Below are positions 42,963 to 51,454 of a stretch of DNA of 64,000 nucleotides, one piece after another (the first letter of the stretch is position 1; each line of letters begins with the position of its first letter). The notes under the pieces were generated by a model that did no database searches, was not told where the DNA came from, and worked only from the letters and a program-made list of their open reading frames with translations. The stretch spans positions 357,360 to 421,359 of the forward strand of contig NZ_JBKFFP010000004.1 of assembly GCF_046506625.1 (NCBI RefSeq). The letters run 5' to 3'. The stretch comes from Zhengella sedimenti. Its GTDB lineage: Bacteria; Pseudomonadota; Alphaproteobacteria; Rhizobiales; Rhizobiaceae. The position numbers and the translations under genes are program-made.

Positions 42963-44167
42963 GTGAAAACTCCTGCCCGTTCCAGATCGTCGAGTTCCTG
43001 CTCCGTTCGGCCGAGCAGGGTCGAGAGTACCTCGCGCGTGTGTTCCCCGAGCAGGGGCGGACGCGACAGGTCGACGCGCTCGCCGTCGATCCGGTAGGGC
43101 GGCGAGGCATAGAGGCTGTTGCCGAGTTCGGGATGCTCCACGCGTTGCCAGTAGCCACGCGCGGCAAGCTGCGCATCCTGCTCGACCAGGTAGCGGGAAC
43201 TGGCGACGACAGCGGCCGGCACGCCGGCGGCGCGCAGGACCGACACCGCCGATTCCACGTCGCGGGCCGCGGCCCAGTCAGACACCATCCGGTCGAGTTC
43301 TTCGCTCCGGGAGACGCGTTCCGCCGTGGTGGCAAAACCCTCAAGCCCGCCCGCGCCGAGGATCCCGGCAAGACGGCTCCACTCGTCATCCGTCGTGGCG
43401 GTGACCGCGATCCAGTCGTCATCGCCCGCGCAGCGGTAGATGCCGTGTGGCGCGGCTTCGTCCGAGGCATTGCCCGTCTGCGGGCGATCGCTGCCTTCCA
43501 TCGCGCAGCGAACGACTTCCGCTCCGATGAAGTTGATGGTCGATTCCACCTGCGAAAGGTCGATCTTCGCGCCAAGCCCGGTCAGCCGGCGGCGGCGCAG
43601 GGCAGCCAGCACGGCAAAGGCCGCGTGATAGGGATTGGCGGCATGGTCGGGATAATGCGTGCCGGGGCCGACCGGGTCGCCGGGGCGATAACCCGTCGAC
43701 CACATCAGGCCGGTCACCGCGCTGATGGTCATGCCGACGCCAAGCAACTCCGCGCGCGGACCGCTTTCGCCATACATGGGCATCGAGAGATACACGATGT
43801 CGGGCTTGATCGCGCGCACGGCCTCGTAGCTCAGTCCCATGCGGTCCATGGCGCCGGGGCCGAAATTGTTGGAAACGACATCGGAATTGCGGACCAGGTC
43901 ATGGACCTGTTCCCGGCCCATCGGCGACTTGACATCAAGCACCACGCTCTTCTTGCCACTGTTGCGCGAGGCAAAGTAGCCGCTCCGGTTCAAGCCGAAC
44001 TTGCGATCCTTGAACGGACCACCGGTGCGCACCGAATCCAGCCGTGTCGTGCTCTCGATCTTGATCACATCGGCGCCGAAATCGGAAAAGATCTTGGTGC
44101 AGAAGGGACCGGCACCTGCCCATGTCAGGTCGGTGAAGCGGATCCCTTTGAGAAATTGTGGCTTCAT
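42959..44167 (-). CDS. Class III CoA-transferase subunit A (Glu at nucleophile position)
   Basis: 402 aa CaiB/BaiF fold. FNRSGYFASRNSGKKSVVLD in part and the active-site stretch TGLGAKIDLSQVESTINFI are clear; the residue aligned with the family Asp is Glu in QVES. A second family member follows with a 4-bp overlap. Paired CaiB-family subunits are known for benzylsuccinate CoA-transferase (BbsE/BbsF), so a heteromer is inferred. C-terminal GEHTREVLSTLLG is normal. Confidence 0.9.
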   Translation of the reverse strand: MKPQFLKGIRFTDLTWAGAGPFCTKIFSDFGADVIKIESTTRLDSVRTGGPFKDRKFGLNRSGYFASRNSGKKSVVLDVKSPMGREQVHDLVRNSDVVSNNFGPGAMDRMGLSYEAVRAIKPDIVYLSMPMYGESGPRAELLGVGMTISAVTGLMWSTGYRPGDPVGPGTHYPDHAANPYHAAFAVLAALRRRRLTGLGAKIDLSQVESTINFIGAEVVRCAMEGSDRPQTGNASDEAAPHGIYRCAGDDDWIAVTATTDDEWSRLAGILGAGGLEGFATTAERVSRSEELDRMVSDWAAARDVESAVSVLRAAGVPAAVVASSRYLVEQDAQLAARGYWQRVEHPELGNSLYASPPYRIDGERVDLSRPPLLGEHTREVLSTLLGRTEQELDDLERAGVFT

Positions 44168-45321
44168 TCGCCCTGCTCCCCGTTGCGCAGCGGAGGCGGG
44201 GAAACCGCCCAGAACTCCGGCGTGATCTTGTAGGGTGGCCCGGGAAAGGCAATTTCCCGGCCCGCGACTGTCATGGTGCGGAAGAAGGCGCGATGCGCAA
44301 GCTGCGGGTCTTCGAAAATGTCCGTCACGCGGGAGACCGGGCCCAGCACGATGCGGCGTGCGATCGCTTCCCGGGTCAGCGTTTCACGGTCGAAATCCCG
44401 CGTGAAATCGGTGAAGATCGCGCGGAAGGCGTCACGCGCCTCGCGTGTCAGCCGCCATTCGCGGTCCTGCCAGCAAGGTTCCGAGAATTTCGCGCCGGAA
44501 GGATGGCCGCGATCCTGCATGAAGCCCACCAGCGACTTGAACGAACTGCCAAGCGCCAGGGGCGCGGCAAGAAAGACGAAGCCGTCCTTGCAGGGAAAGA
44601 TGTCCTCGGAGGCGTCCCGCGTGCCCTCGCCGCCACGCATGGAAACGCGCTGCTCGAGATCCCAGACCTGGATCGCATTCTGAAGCGAATGGGCGATGCA
44701 TTCCTGCGCCGAAACGTCGATCAGGTGCCCGGTCCCGGTGGCTTCCGTGTCGACGAGTGCGATGGCGGTCACGGTCGCGGCATAGATCGAGGCCACCATC
44801 GTCGCCTGGTCGAAGGGCAGGCTGAGCGGCGCTTCCTCGATGCGCCCCGACATCCACGCGATACCGCCGGCCGCCTGGATGACGAGATCGGACGCAGGCG
44901 CATCCGCGAGCGGTCCGGTCATGCCGAAGGGCGAGACGGCGGTGACGACCGCCTGCGGCGCGATGGCGCGCAGATGTGCGATCCGGTCATACATCGGCCC
45001 GCCGCGCTCCACGAAAATGGCCAGCGCGCCGCGTGCGAGTTCATCGAACGCGTCAGTGCCGCCTTGCGTGGCGAGGTCGAGAACCAGGCTCTTCTTGCTG
45101 GCGTTGAAGAACACGAACCGCGCGAGCGCACCGGCCCCGCCACGTTCCGCCTCCATCCTGTCGGGCAGGCCGCCAGGCGGTTCGATCCGGATGACCTCCG
45201 CGCCAAGATCGGCAAACAGCCGTCCGGCATAGCTGCCATAGCGGTAGGTCATGTCGAGGATACGGACCCCGTGATAGGGATGGAGCGCCGCGTTCTGATC
45301 GTTATCGGAAACGTGTGACAT
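44164..45321 (-). CDS. Class III CoA-transferase subunit B (Glu at nucleophile position)
   Basis: 385 aa from MSHVSDNDQNAALHPY, whose ATG shares a base with the dctM stop; the longer open frame upstream is antisense noise within dctM. FADLGAEVIRIEPPGGLPD (near 34) and FFNASKKSLVLDL precede the active-site stretch TGTGHLIDVSAQECIAHSL, again with Glu where Asp is usual. It contains an extra central segment with conserved aromatics. Partner of the downstream CoA-transferase. Confidence 0.88.
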   Translation of the reverse strand: MSHVSDNDQNAALHPYHGVRILDMTYRYGSYAGRLFADLGAEVIRIEPPGGLPDRMEAERGGAGALARFVFFNASKKSLVLDLATQGGTDAFDELARGALAIFVERGGPMYDRIAHLRAIAPQAVVTAVSPFGMTGPLADAPASDLVIQAAGGIAWMSGRIEEAPLSLPFDQATMVASIYAATVTAIALVDTEATGTGHLIDVSAQECIAHSLQNAIQVWDLEQRVSMRGGEGTRDASEDIFPCKDGFVFLAAPLALGSSFKSLVGFMQDRGHPSGAKFSEPCWQDREWRLTREARDAFRAIFTDFTRDFDRETLTREAIARRIVLGPVSRVTDIFEDPQLAHRAFFRTMTVAGREIAFPGPPYKITPEFWAVSPPPLRNGEQGE

Positions 45322-46634
45322 CACATCTTGCCGGGCAGATAGAGGACGAGTTCGGGGAATGCGAGAAGCAGCCCCAGCATGAGGGCGCAGGTCATGATGA
45401 ACGGCCAGAGCGCGCCGAAGATCTGTTCGAGCGTGACGAGATTGCCCGCTGCGCCTTTCACGACGAAACAGTTGATGCCGACCGGCGGCGTGATCGCACC
45501 GATCTCGGCAAGGACGATGACATAGACGCCGAACCAGAGCGGGTCGAAGCCCAGTCCCATCATGACCGGATGGGTGATCGGCAGGGAAATCGCCAGAAGC
45601 GATGGCGCGTCCATCAACATGCCGAGCACCAGATAGATCAGCGTGACCAGCGCCACGACGGTCCACACACCATAGCCACCGTCGACAAGAACGGTCTGGA
45701 TGGCGCCGGAGACACCGCTCAGCGCCAGGAAACGGGCAAACAGCAGGCCGCCGATGATGATCGCGAAGATCATGGCGGTCAGCACGACGGTATCCAACAG
45801 CACCCGGACGAAGCCGATCCCGCGGAAGCCGCGCTGGCGGATCACGGCCATGACGAAAGTGACAAAAGCGCCGATGCCGCCCGCTTCCGTGGGGGTGAAC
45901 ACGCCACCATAGAGACCGCCCAGCATGAGAGCGATGACCAGGAACAACGGCCCGACCATGCGCAGCGACCAGAGCCGCTCGGAAAGCGAATAGCGCCGGT
46001 CGTCGGGCGGGGCTTTCCGGGGACTGGTCATGGCGATGATCAGGATGGTCAGTCCGATCAGGCTCGCGAAGATCATGCCCGGTATGATGCCTGCAATCAG
46101 CAGCTTGCCGATGGCCGCATTCGTCAGGATGCCGTAGACGACCATGAGGGCGCTCGGCGGAATGAGGACGGCAAGCGTCCCCGCGATCGCGATCGACGCG
46201 GCGGCAAACCCGCGATCGTAACCGCGTTCGATCATCTCCGGCAGGGCCAGCTTGGTGAACAGCGTGGCCGTGCCGACGCTCGATCCCGAAGCGGCACCGA
46301 ATGCCGCGGCGGCCCCGGTGCTCGCGACCGCGAGCCCGCCCGGCAACCGGCCGAACCATTTCGAGCACGCATCGAACAGGTCGTTTCCGATCCCTGCGCG
46401 CATGGCGAAGAACCCCATCAGCAGGAACATGGGGATGACGCTGAAATGGAAACTGGAGACCACCGAATAGTAGATCGTGCCGAGGATGGAGATTGCGCCG
46501 GCAAAATTGGTGAGCAGGATCAGGCCGGCGAAGCCCACCGCGGTGAGCGCCATCATGATCGGCGCACCCAGCAGGATGGAGGCCAGCAGGAAGAAGATCC
46601 CCGCGAACCCGATTGTCAGGCTAGACATCGCCAT
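45321..46634 (-). CDS. dctM: TRAP transporter large permease (DctM)
   Basis: 437 aa, about 12 hydrophobic helices, sodium-coupled import of organic acids. Family marks are GAPIMMALTAVGFAGL near the N-terminus, GSSVGTATLFTKLALPEMIERGYDRGFAAA in part (near 116) and IPPSALMVVYGI (near 159), plus GAITPPVGINCFVVKG near the C-terminus. Overlaps the dctQ stop by 14 bp at its start. Confidence 0.95.
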   Translation of the reverse strand: MAMSSLTIGFAGIFFLLASILLGAPIMMALTAVGFAGLILLTNFAGAISILGTIYYSVVSSFHFSVIPMFLLMGFFAMRAGIGNDLFDACSKWFGRLPGGLAVASTGAAAAFGAASGSSVGTATLFTKLALPEMIERGYDRGFAAASIAIAGTLAVLIPPSALMVVYGILTNAAIGKLLIAGIIPGMIFASLIGLTILIIAMTSPRKAPPDDRRYSLSERLWSLRMVGPLFLVIALMLGGLYGGVFTPTEAGGIGAFVTFVMAVIRQRGFRGIGFVRVLLDTVVLTAMIFAIIIGGLLFARFLALSGVSGAIQTVLVDGGYGVWTVVALVTLIYLVLGMLMDAPSLLAISLPITHPVMMGLGFDPLWFGVYVIVLAEIGAITPPVGINCFVVKGAAGNLVTLEQIFGALWPFIMTCALMLGLLLAFPELVLYLPGKM

Positions 46635-47166
46635 GGATCTCCGCGTCCTCGACGTCCGGATCGTGGAAATCCGGGATCAGCGCTGTCCCGATGGCATCGA
46701 GAAGGAACTGGATTGAAATGAGCAGCGTGCCCAGGCTCACCGCCATCTTGGAAGGCCAGATCGCGAACTGGATGCTGGCGCCCCAGGTCTGCTCGTTCAG
46801 CCGGTAGGATCGCAAAGCGTATTCGAACGTTCCGTAGGTGACGGCGGCAAACAGCAGGAAACCCACGACCGCCCAGAACAGGTGGAGCCAGCGGCGCGTG
46901 CTTTTCGAGAGCAGCGACGTGAAGAACACCGTGTTGACATGCTGGCGCTTCAGCAATGTGTAGGCGAAGGGAAGCATGATCGCGCCGACCAGAAGCGACT
47001 GTGTGATCTCGAGGGCGGCCGGCAACGGCCAGTTGACGAGCTTTCTGAGCACCGCGTTGAGATCGATGACGCACATGATGGCGAAGGTCAGGAAGCCGGC
47101 AAGCATGGCAGCTGCCCACAGAGCCTTCCCGTAGAACCGGTGAACCTTCAGGAATATGCTGCGCAT
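46621..47166 (-). CDS. dctQ: TRAP transporter small permease (DctQ)
   Basis: 181 aa, four hydrophobic helices (MLAGFLTFAIMCVIDLNAVLR, then ITQSLLVGAIMLPFAYTLLK). The DctQ mark EITQSLLVGAIMLPFA is at about 62. Works with DctM and the periplasmic DctP. 62 bp after dctP. Confidence 0.93.
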   Translation of the reverse strand: MRSIFLKVHRFYGKALWAAAMLAGFLTFAIMCVIDLNAVLRKLVNWPLPAALEITQSLLVGAIMLPFAYTLLKRQHVNTVFFTSLLSKSTRRWLHLFWAVVGFLLFAAVTYGTFEYALRSYRLNEQTWGASIQFAIWPSKMAVSLGTLLISIQFLLDAIGTALIPDFHDPDVEDAEIHGDV

Positions 47167-47228
47167 TGCAGGCCTTCCGTCCCGGAAATGGACGGACGGA
47201 CGCCGGGACAGCGCCCGTCCGGACCGTT

Positions 47229-48257
47229 TCAGTTCGTGAGTTCGGAGACGACACGGTCAGCGTCGGCTTCCGGCATGCCGGAGTCCATCGCCCGCTGCTT
47301 CCAGCTGTTGCGCACGGCCTGCACCTTTTCCGAGCCGAGCGTCACCTTGAGGAAATCCTCGGCCGGGATCGAGCTGATGATCTCCACGGTGCCATCGGCC
47401 TGCCACTTGGCCTTGAGCTCTTCTTCCTTGGCCCGGAAGAGCCGCAGCAACTCGGTCAGATGGTCACCCTTCAGCGAGTCGATGACCTGCTTTTCCGCGT
47501 CGGAGAGCGAGGCATACTTGTCGGTGTTCATGACGATGATGTGGCCCCAGGATGCACCCATCGGCACGTCGACGAAGTACTTGGCCACTTCCTGCAGCTT
47601 GAAGGCATCGACCAGCGCGATATCGGCGGCCGAGCAGTCGAGGATGTTGTTGCTCAGCGCTTCATAGGCTTCCACGTCGGGCATGCCGACGGAGACGGCG
47701 CCGAGCGCCTCAAGCGTCGCCGGCAGGGCCACGCCGTAGGAGCGGATGCGCTTGCCCTTGAAGTCTTCCAGGGTCCGGATCGGCTTGTTGCAGATGAAGC
47801 CGTATGGCGGCAGCGGACGGACCGCGACCAGTTTCAGCTTGAATCTGGCCAGTTCCTCTCCGAATGCCGGGATTTCCTCGTGCCATTTCAGCATCAGTTC
47901 GCCGAGCTCCTGCTGGCTTTTCGGCTGCGGCCAGAAGAACGGAATGGCGTTGTTGATCTTGAACTGGTCCGGGAAATAGGGCGTCACCAGGTTGCCCATG
48001 TCGATGACGCCATTCTCGATCGCGCTCGGGATCTCGCCGACCGTGGCAAGCACGCCGCCGTAGTTGATGTCGATCTTCAGTTCGCCGTTGGACCGCTTGG
48101 CCGTCTCGTCGACCGCCCACTGCGCCGCCGCTGCATACATCGAGCAGCACTGCGGCAGATGCTCGCCCCATTTCAGGACCGTCTCGGCGCTTGCCGCGGC
48201 GGTCAGTGCACTGGATGCGCCAAGCGCAAGAATCACGTTTCTGATCTGCTTGAACAT
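47229..48257 (-). CDS. dctP: TRAP transporter substrate-binding protein (DctP)
   Basis: 342 aa. A Sec signal peptide (NVILALGASSALTAAASA) precedes the mature start ETVLKWGEHLP. Ligand-site segments include NGVIDMGNLVTPYFPDQF (near 93) and the conserved Arg in FKGKRIRSYG (near 176), which in the family contacts the substrate carboxylate. An organic acid is therefore the expected ligand. Downstream of the NicX-like gene by 78 bp. Confidence 0.95.
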   Translation of the reverse strand: MFKQIRNVILALGASSALTAAASAETVLKWGEHLPQCCSMYAAAAQWAVDETAKRSNGELKIDINYGGVLATVGEIPSAIENGVIDMGNLVTPYFPDQFKINNAIPFFWPQPKSQQELGELMLKWHEEIPAFGEELARFKLKLVAVRPLPPYGFICNKPIRTLEDFKGKRIRSYGVALPATLEALGAVSVGMPDVEAYEALSNNILDCSAADIALVDAFKLQEVAKYFVDVPMGASWGHIIVMNTDKYASLSDAEKQVIDSLKGDHLTELLRLFRAKEEELKAKWQADGTVEIISSIPAEDFLKVTLGSEKVQAVRNSWKQRAMDSGMPEADADRVVSELTN

Positions 48258-48335
48258 AGGTTTTCCTCCCGTTGGTCTTTCCCGCGTCCTGTCTTTGCGA
48301 TGGAGCGGGACCGCGCCATCGCCATATCCTCCCGG

Positions 48336-49400
48336 TCAGGCGGGCTGGTCGTTTCCCTCGATCGGACGCAGGAACCGTCCGTGCTCCAGCCGCATGTCGC
48401 CGTCCACATAAAGGGTGGGCTCCAGGATCACGCCATCCATGTGGATCTTGGAGCGGACCGAGCCGCCGACATCGATATTTGTGCCCAGGCCGAAATGCAT
48501 CGTTCCCATGACGTTCTTGTCCTCGCGCTGAATGCCGCGAATGAGCGCCTTCGCGTTCACGCCGATCGAGGCTTCCGCGGGACACATGAAGGCGTTCTCG
48601 TCGCCATAGACGTCGAGGTAGTCGCGCAGGACCCGCGCGGACGCGCCGCCTTCGATCCTCACCACCCGGCCATTCTCGACATGCAACTCGATGGGGTCTT
48701 CCAGGCGTCCGATGTGATGCATGGTCAGGTCGATCACCAGCTTGCCGTTGGCGGAGCCTTCCACCGGCGCGACGTTGAACTCGCCGGTCGGGAACAGGTA
48801 GTAGTAGAGGTTGCCGCCCTTGCGGTTCTCGTCCTTGTCGAAATCGACGATCTTGTAGGGATCGAAATCCGGACCGGGCAGCGGCGGAACGAAGATGCGG
48901 TTCTCCACGCTGTAGGTGAAATCCGTGCCGTATTTGGACGTGACACGGCATTCCCTGGCGTTCTCGCCGAATATGTCCTTGGCAACATAGTGCTTGCGCA
49001 CCATGACCTGCCGCATGTCCTCTGTCACCGCGCCGGACTGGAACCATTCCAGCGTCATCCCCCCATCCATGCAGATCGACGGGATACGTGCCTCCATGGC
49101 CCGGAAGCTCGCCGGCGAATGCAACATGCCGGTCGAGGCAAGCAGGATGTTCACGTCGGACTTCATCATGGCTTCGCAGACCGCGGCCGGCGGATCGTAA
49201 TAATCGGCCGGACGGCGCTCGAACAGCGCCACGGTCACGTCGGCACCGATCTCCTGCAGGATGCTCATCACCACCTGCCATACCCGCGGGTCATGCGCGG
49301 TGTCGGTGAGGATCAGCGCCCGGTCACCCGCCTTGACGTTCCGCACGAGCGGCCTTCTCAGATACTCCATGCTGCCGGTCACGAGGGCGTTGCCAGTCAT
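48336..49400 (-). CDS. Metalloprotein of the NicX / aminopeptidase-T-like family
   Basis: 354 aa from ATG 49400 (GGGAGGAT upstream). The family contains leucyl aminopeptidase (M29-like) annotations and NicX, the 2,5-dihydroxypyridine 5,6-dioxygenase of nicotinate breakdown. C-terminal candidate metal ligands are MHFGLGTNIDVGGSVRS and KIHMDGVI (HxD), the motif spacing recalled for the NicX iron site. First gene of an operon with a TRAP importer for an acid, which makes ring-cleaving or related catabolic activity more likely than peptidase activity. Not proven. Confidence 0.7.
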   Translation of the reverse strand: MTGNALVTGSMEYLRRPLVRNVKAGDRALILTDTAHDPRVWQVVMSILQEIGADVTVALFERRPADYYDPPAAVCEAMMKSDVNILLASTGMLHSPASFRAMEARIPSICMDGGMTLEWFQSGAVTEDMRQVMVRKHYVAKDIFGENARECRVTSKYGTDFTYSVENRIFVPPLPGPDFDPYKIVDFDKDENRKGGNLYYYLFPTGEFNVAPVEGSANGKLVIDLTMHHIGRLEDPIELHVENGRVVRIEGGASARVLRDYLDVYGDENAFMCPAEASIGVNAKALIRGIQREDKNVMGTMHFGLGTNIDVGGSVRSKIHMDGVILEPTLYVDGDMRLEHGRFLRPIEGNDQPA

Positions 49401-49492
49401 TCGATCCTCCCAGATCCGGCACCTGCCATTCGGCGCCGTCACGTCCGTTATTGCCGGGAAAGACTTTCATGACATCTGCCCAACGTCAACTT

Positions 49493-49502
49493 GTGTCGAC
49501 AC
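49493..49502. promoter_or_regulatory. Palindromic site GTGTCGACAC
   Basis: Perfect 10-bp palindrome 93 bp upstream of the NicX-like start. With its left flank it forms TTGTGTCGACA, repeated inverted as TGTCGACACAA at 49656-49666. TGT-N-ACA type dyads are typical of FCD-subfamily GntR operators, and such a regulator ends this operon. Confidence 0.5.
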
Positions 49503-49655
49503 TACGAAAAATGAAAAGCAGAAATGCGTTTTCCGGAAATCCCGTTTCCGGACCCTGAAACGCGCAATAACGCGGTATTTACGACGTTCTGAATGTATGA
49601 ACCGCTCCATGTGGCGGTCTGGCGAACGGAGTGCGAAAAAAGCCGCTCTTCGGCA

Positions 49656-49666
49656 TGTCGACACAA
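49656..49666. promoter_or_regulatory. Second TGTCGACA site (inverted copy)
   Basis: TGTCGACACAA is the exact reverse complement of 49491-49501, 154 bp away. Two such sites could support looping by a dimeric regulator. Confidence 0.45.
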
Positions 49667-50071
49667 CGGGCCGCATATGGACTTCGGCCACGTGTGCAGG
49701 AGACCCGGCCAACGAAAGCGAGGCGAGATTCAGGCCGGGCCTTGACGCGACCGGGACAGAAGACGGAAGGCGCGTGAAGACCGATCGGGTCCCACCCCGT
49801 TGCCGGCAAAAGGCAAACAGCAATGGACGGACCGGGATTGGCCGGTTCACGACCTGCCATCCTCATGCCCGGCTGGAAACCCGGCGCCCTCCCCTTGAAC
49901 GTCTGAAGAATCCGGCACGGCAAGGCGCCGCCGCTTAGGCGCCATACGCCTTCAGGCATTGGAAACAGGGGCCGCCCGTGACGGGCCCCAGCAGCGGAAG
50001 CACCGAATACGCCGGTTGTTCAAACCGGGGGCCGTGACTGTTCCAACAGACTCCGGGAAGGACCTACGCCT

Positions 50072-50845
50072 TCAATTCGGGCGGTCTGGCAGTTGCTCGA
50101 GGAAGCCTGCGACGCCTGCAGTGAAATCCACTGCGGATTCGATCTGCATCATGTGCGGCGCGCCGGGTAGGATCAGCAATTGGCTGCCCGGAATTGCGGC
50201 GGCAAGCGCGCGCATTGCATCCAGCGGTATCGCGAGGTCGTGTTCGCCCGCAACCACGAGCGCCGGCATCTCCAGTTCGCCAAGCCTGTCGAGCACGTCA
50301 TGCTCCGCAATGGCCTCCCAGGCGGCAGCCCATCCGGACGGAGAATCCGAAAGCAGGCGCGCGCGGACCTGGGCAACTTCGGGTGTCGACAGATAGGACT
50401 GATTGAACCATCGTTCCAGAGTGCCGTCGACAACGGCTTCCATGCCGCCCGCCTCAGCGTCTTCCCCGCGCTTGAGGATGGCGCCGCGCGCATCGGCGCC
50501 GATCCGTCCGCCACAGCCGGCCACCACAAGCGCGCTGACGAGGTCAGGCCGAGCAAGCGCCACCTGCTGCGCGATCATGCCGCCGAAGGAAAGGCCGACC
50601 AGGATGGCCGGTCCCTCATCCAGATGCTCGATCAATTCGACAACATCGGCTACACGATCCGCCATCCGGCCCGGCCGCGAAGCCGGGGGAGAATCCCCGT
50701 GTCCGGCGAGATCGACGGCGACAACCCGGAATGAACCGGTCAATCGCGCCGAAAGCGACTCCCAAAAACGCCCGTCCAGACCGACAGGATGGAGCAGCAG
50801 TACCGGCTTCCCTTTTCCAGATGACCGAAAGGACAACAATGCCAT
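50072..50845 (-). CDS. Alpha/beta hydrolase (3-oxoadipate enol-lactonase-like)
   Basis: 257 aa from MALLSFRSSGKG (GGAG at 7-base spacing; an ATG 15 bp upstream is the alternative). LLLHPVGLDGRFW (near 16-28), the elbow LVGLSFGGMIAQQ with Ser (near 86-98), VAGEHDLAIPLDAM with the acid (near 200) and GAPHMMQIES with the His make a complete triad. PcaD-type length. Substrate unknown. A TGTCGACA site lies 21 bp upstream of the start. Confidence 0.9.
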   Translation of the reverse strand: MALLSFRSSGKGKPVLLLHPVGLDGRFWESLSARLTGSFRVVAVDLAGHGDSPPASRPGRMADRVADVVELIEHLDEGPAILVGLSFGGMIAQQVALARPDLVSALVVAGCGGRIGADARGAILKRGEDAEAGGMEAVVDGTLERWFNQSYLSTPEVAQVRARLLSDSPSGWAAAWEAIAEHDVLDRLGELEMPALVVAGEHDLAIPLDAMRALAAAIPGSQLLILPGAPHMMQIESAVDFTAGVAGFLEQLPDRPN

Positions 50846-51454
50846 TGATGGCTCCACCATGAAAATGTCGACAAGCTGGCAAATGCATAGGCTGTAAAGC
50901 CGAACGGATCAAGGCTCCGCAAGCCTCGCCGTTTGCGACTTCACACGCATGAACCGGATGGAGAGGCGACACGGACCGGAAACGGATCCCAACATGACAT
51001 GGCGGCTGAGTGAGGCTGTTCGGAGAAGCGCGCGGGGCCCTTGCGGGGGCAGGATCTCTGGTTTTCTGACCCGCCGCCCCTGGGCGGAACGCCGGCCGCG
51101 CGAGTCCGGAACAGGTCCGCGGCGGAGGGATAGGGGACATGCAGGGCGAAGTGAAACCGGCTTGCCCTGTAGCGGCTGTCGATCAGCTACCGGCCCTCCG
51201 GCGCCCGGCCGTCGCCCTGGTATGTCTTTGCTCCGACCGGGTTCGAACCGAGCGCAACGCGGTAGCGCTTCAGATCGGCGTCCCCTGGCGCAGCTCAAGC
51301 ATCGGCCCTTGCTTGGACACGACAATCAAGTCGGCGCGCGCTCCCGCCGGCAAGGGTGCCCCGGGACAGACCCGGCCTGCACCCGGAAGCGCGTTGGCCG
51401 TCGCTGTTCCCCATCGAAAAGCAGAGCGGGTTTCCCCATCGCCCTCCCCGGCCG
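50846..51454. other. Non-coding region, 609 bp
   Basis: No gene is supported. Open frames here are Arg/Pro-rich with no domain or ribosome site. Near 50866 is the TGTCGACA site of the alpha/beta hydrolase. A GGTTCGAACC palindrome at about 51238-51247 looks like a tRNA T-arm core, but no cloverleaf can be built around it. The stretch could be decayed sequence at the junction between the catabolic block and the zinc-ribbon operon. Confidence 0.4.
50866..50873. promoter_or_regulatory. Third TGTCGACA site
   Basis: TGTCGACA, 20 bases upstream of the alpha/beta hydrolase ATG, where a bound repressor would block initiation. Shares its core with the two sites at 49493 and 49656. Confidence 0.42.

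Larger units (their letters stand above)
49401..50071. promoter_or_regulatory. Non-coding region upstream of the NicX-TRAP operon
   Basis: 671 bp without a supported gene; short open frames lack recognisable domains or ribosome sites. Locally AT-rich at 49490-49610. It holds GTGTCGACAC at 49493-49502, TGTCGACA at 49656-49663, the palindrome TTTCCGGAAA at 49530-49539 with a partial copy at 49545-49552, and a GC-rich hairpin (GGGGCC/GGCCCC, 49968-49989) beyond the end of the alpha/beta hydrolase gene. Confidence 0.5.

Noticed and set aside
49467..49850. Possible small gene between the NicX operon and the alpha/beta hydrolase
   Set aside because: 127 codons without ribosome site, domain or plausible composition; the region holds regulatory palindromes instead.
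51238..51247. GGTTCGAACC as a tRNA T-arm
   Set aside because: No acceptor, D or anticodon arm can be built on either strand around it.
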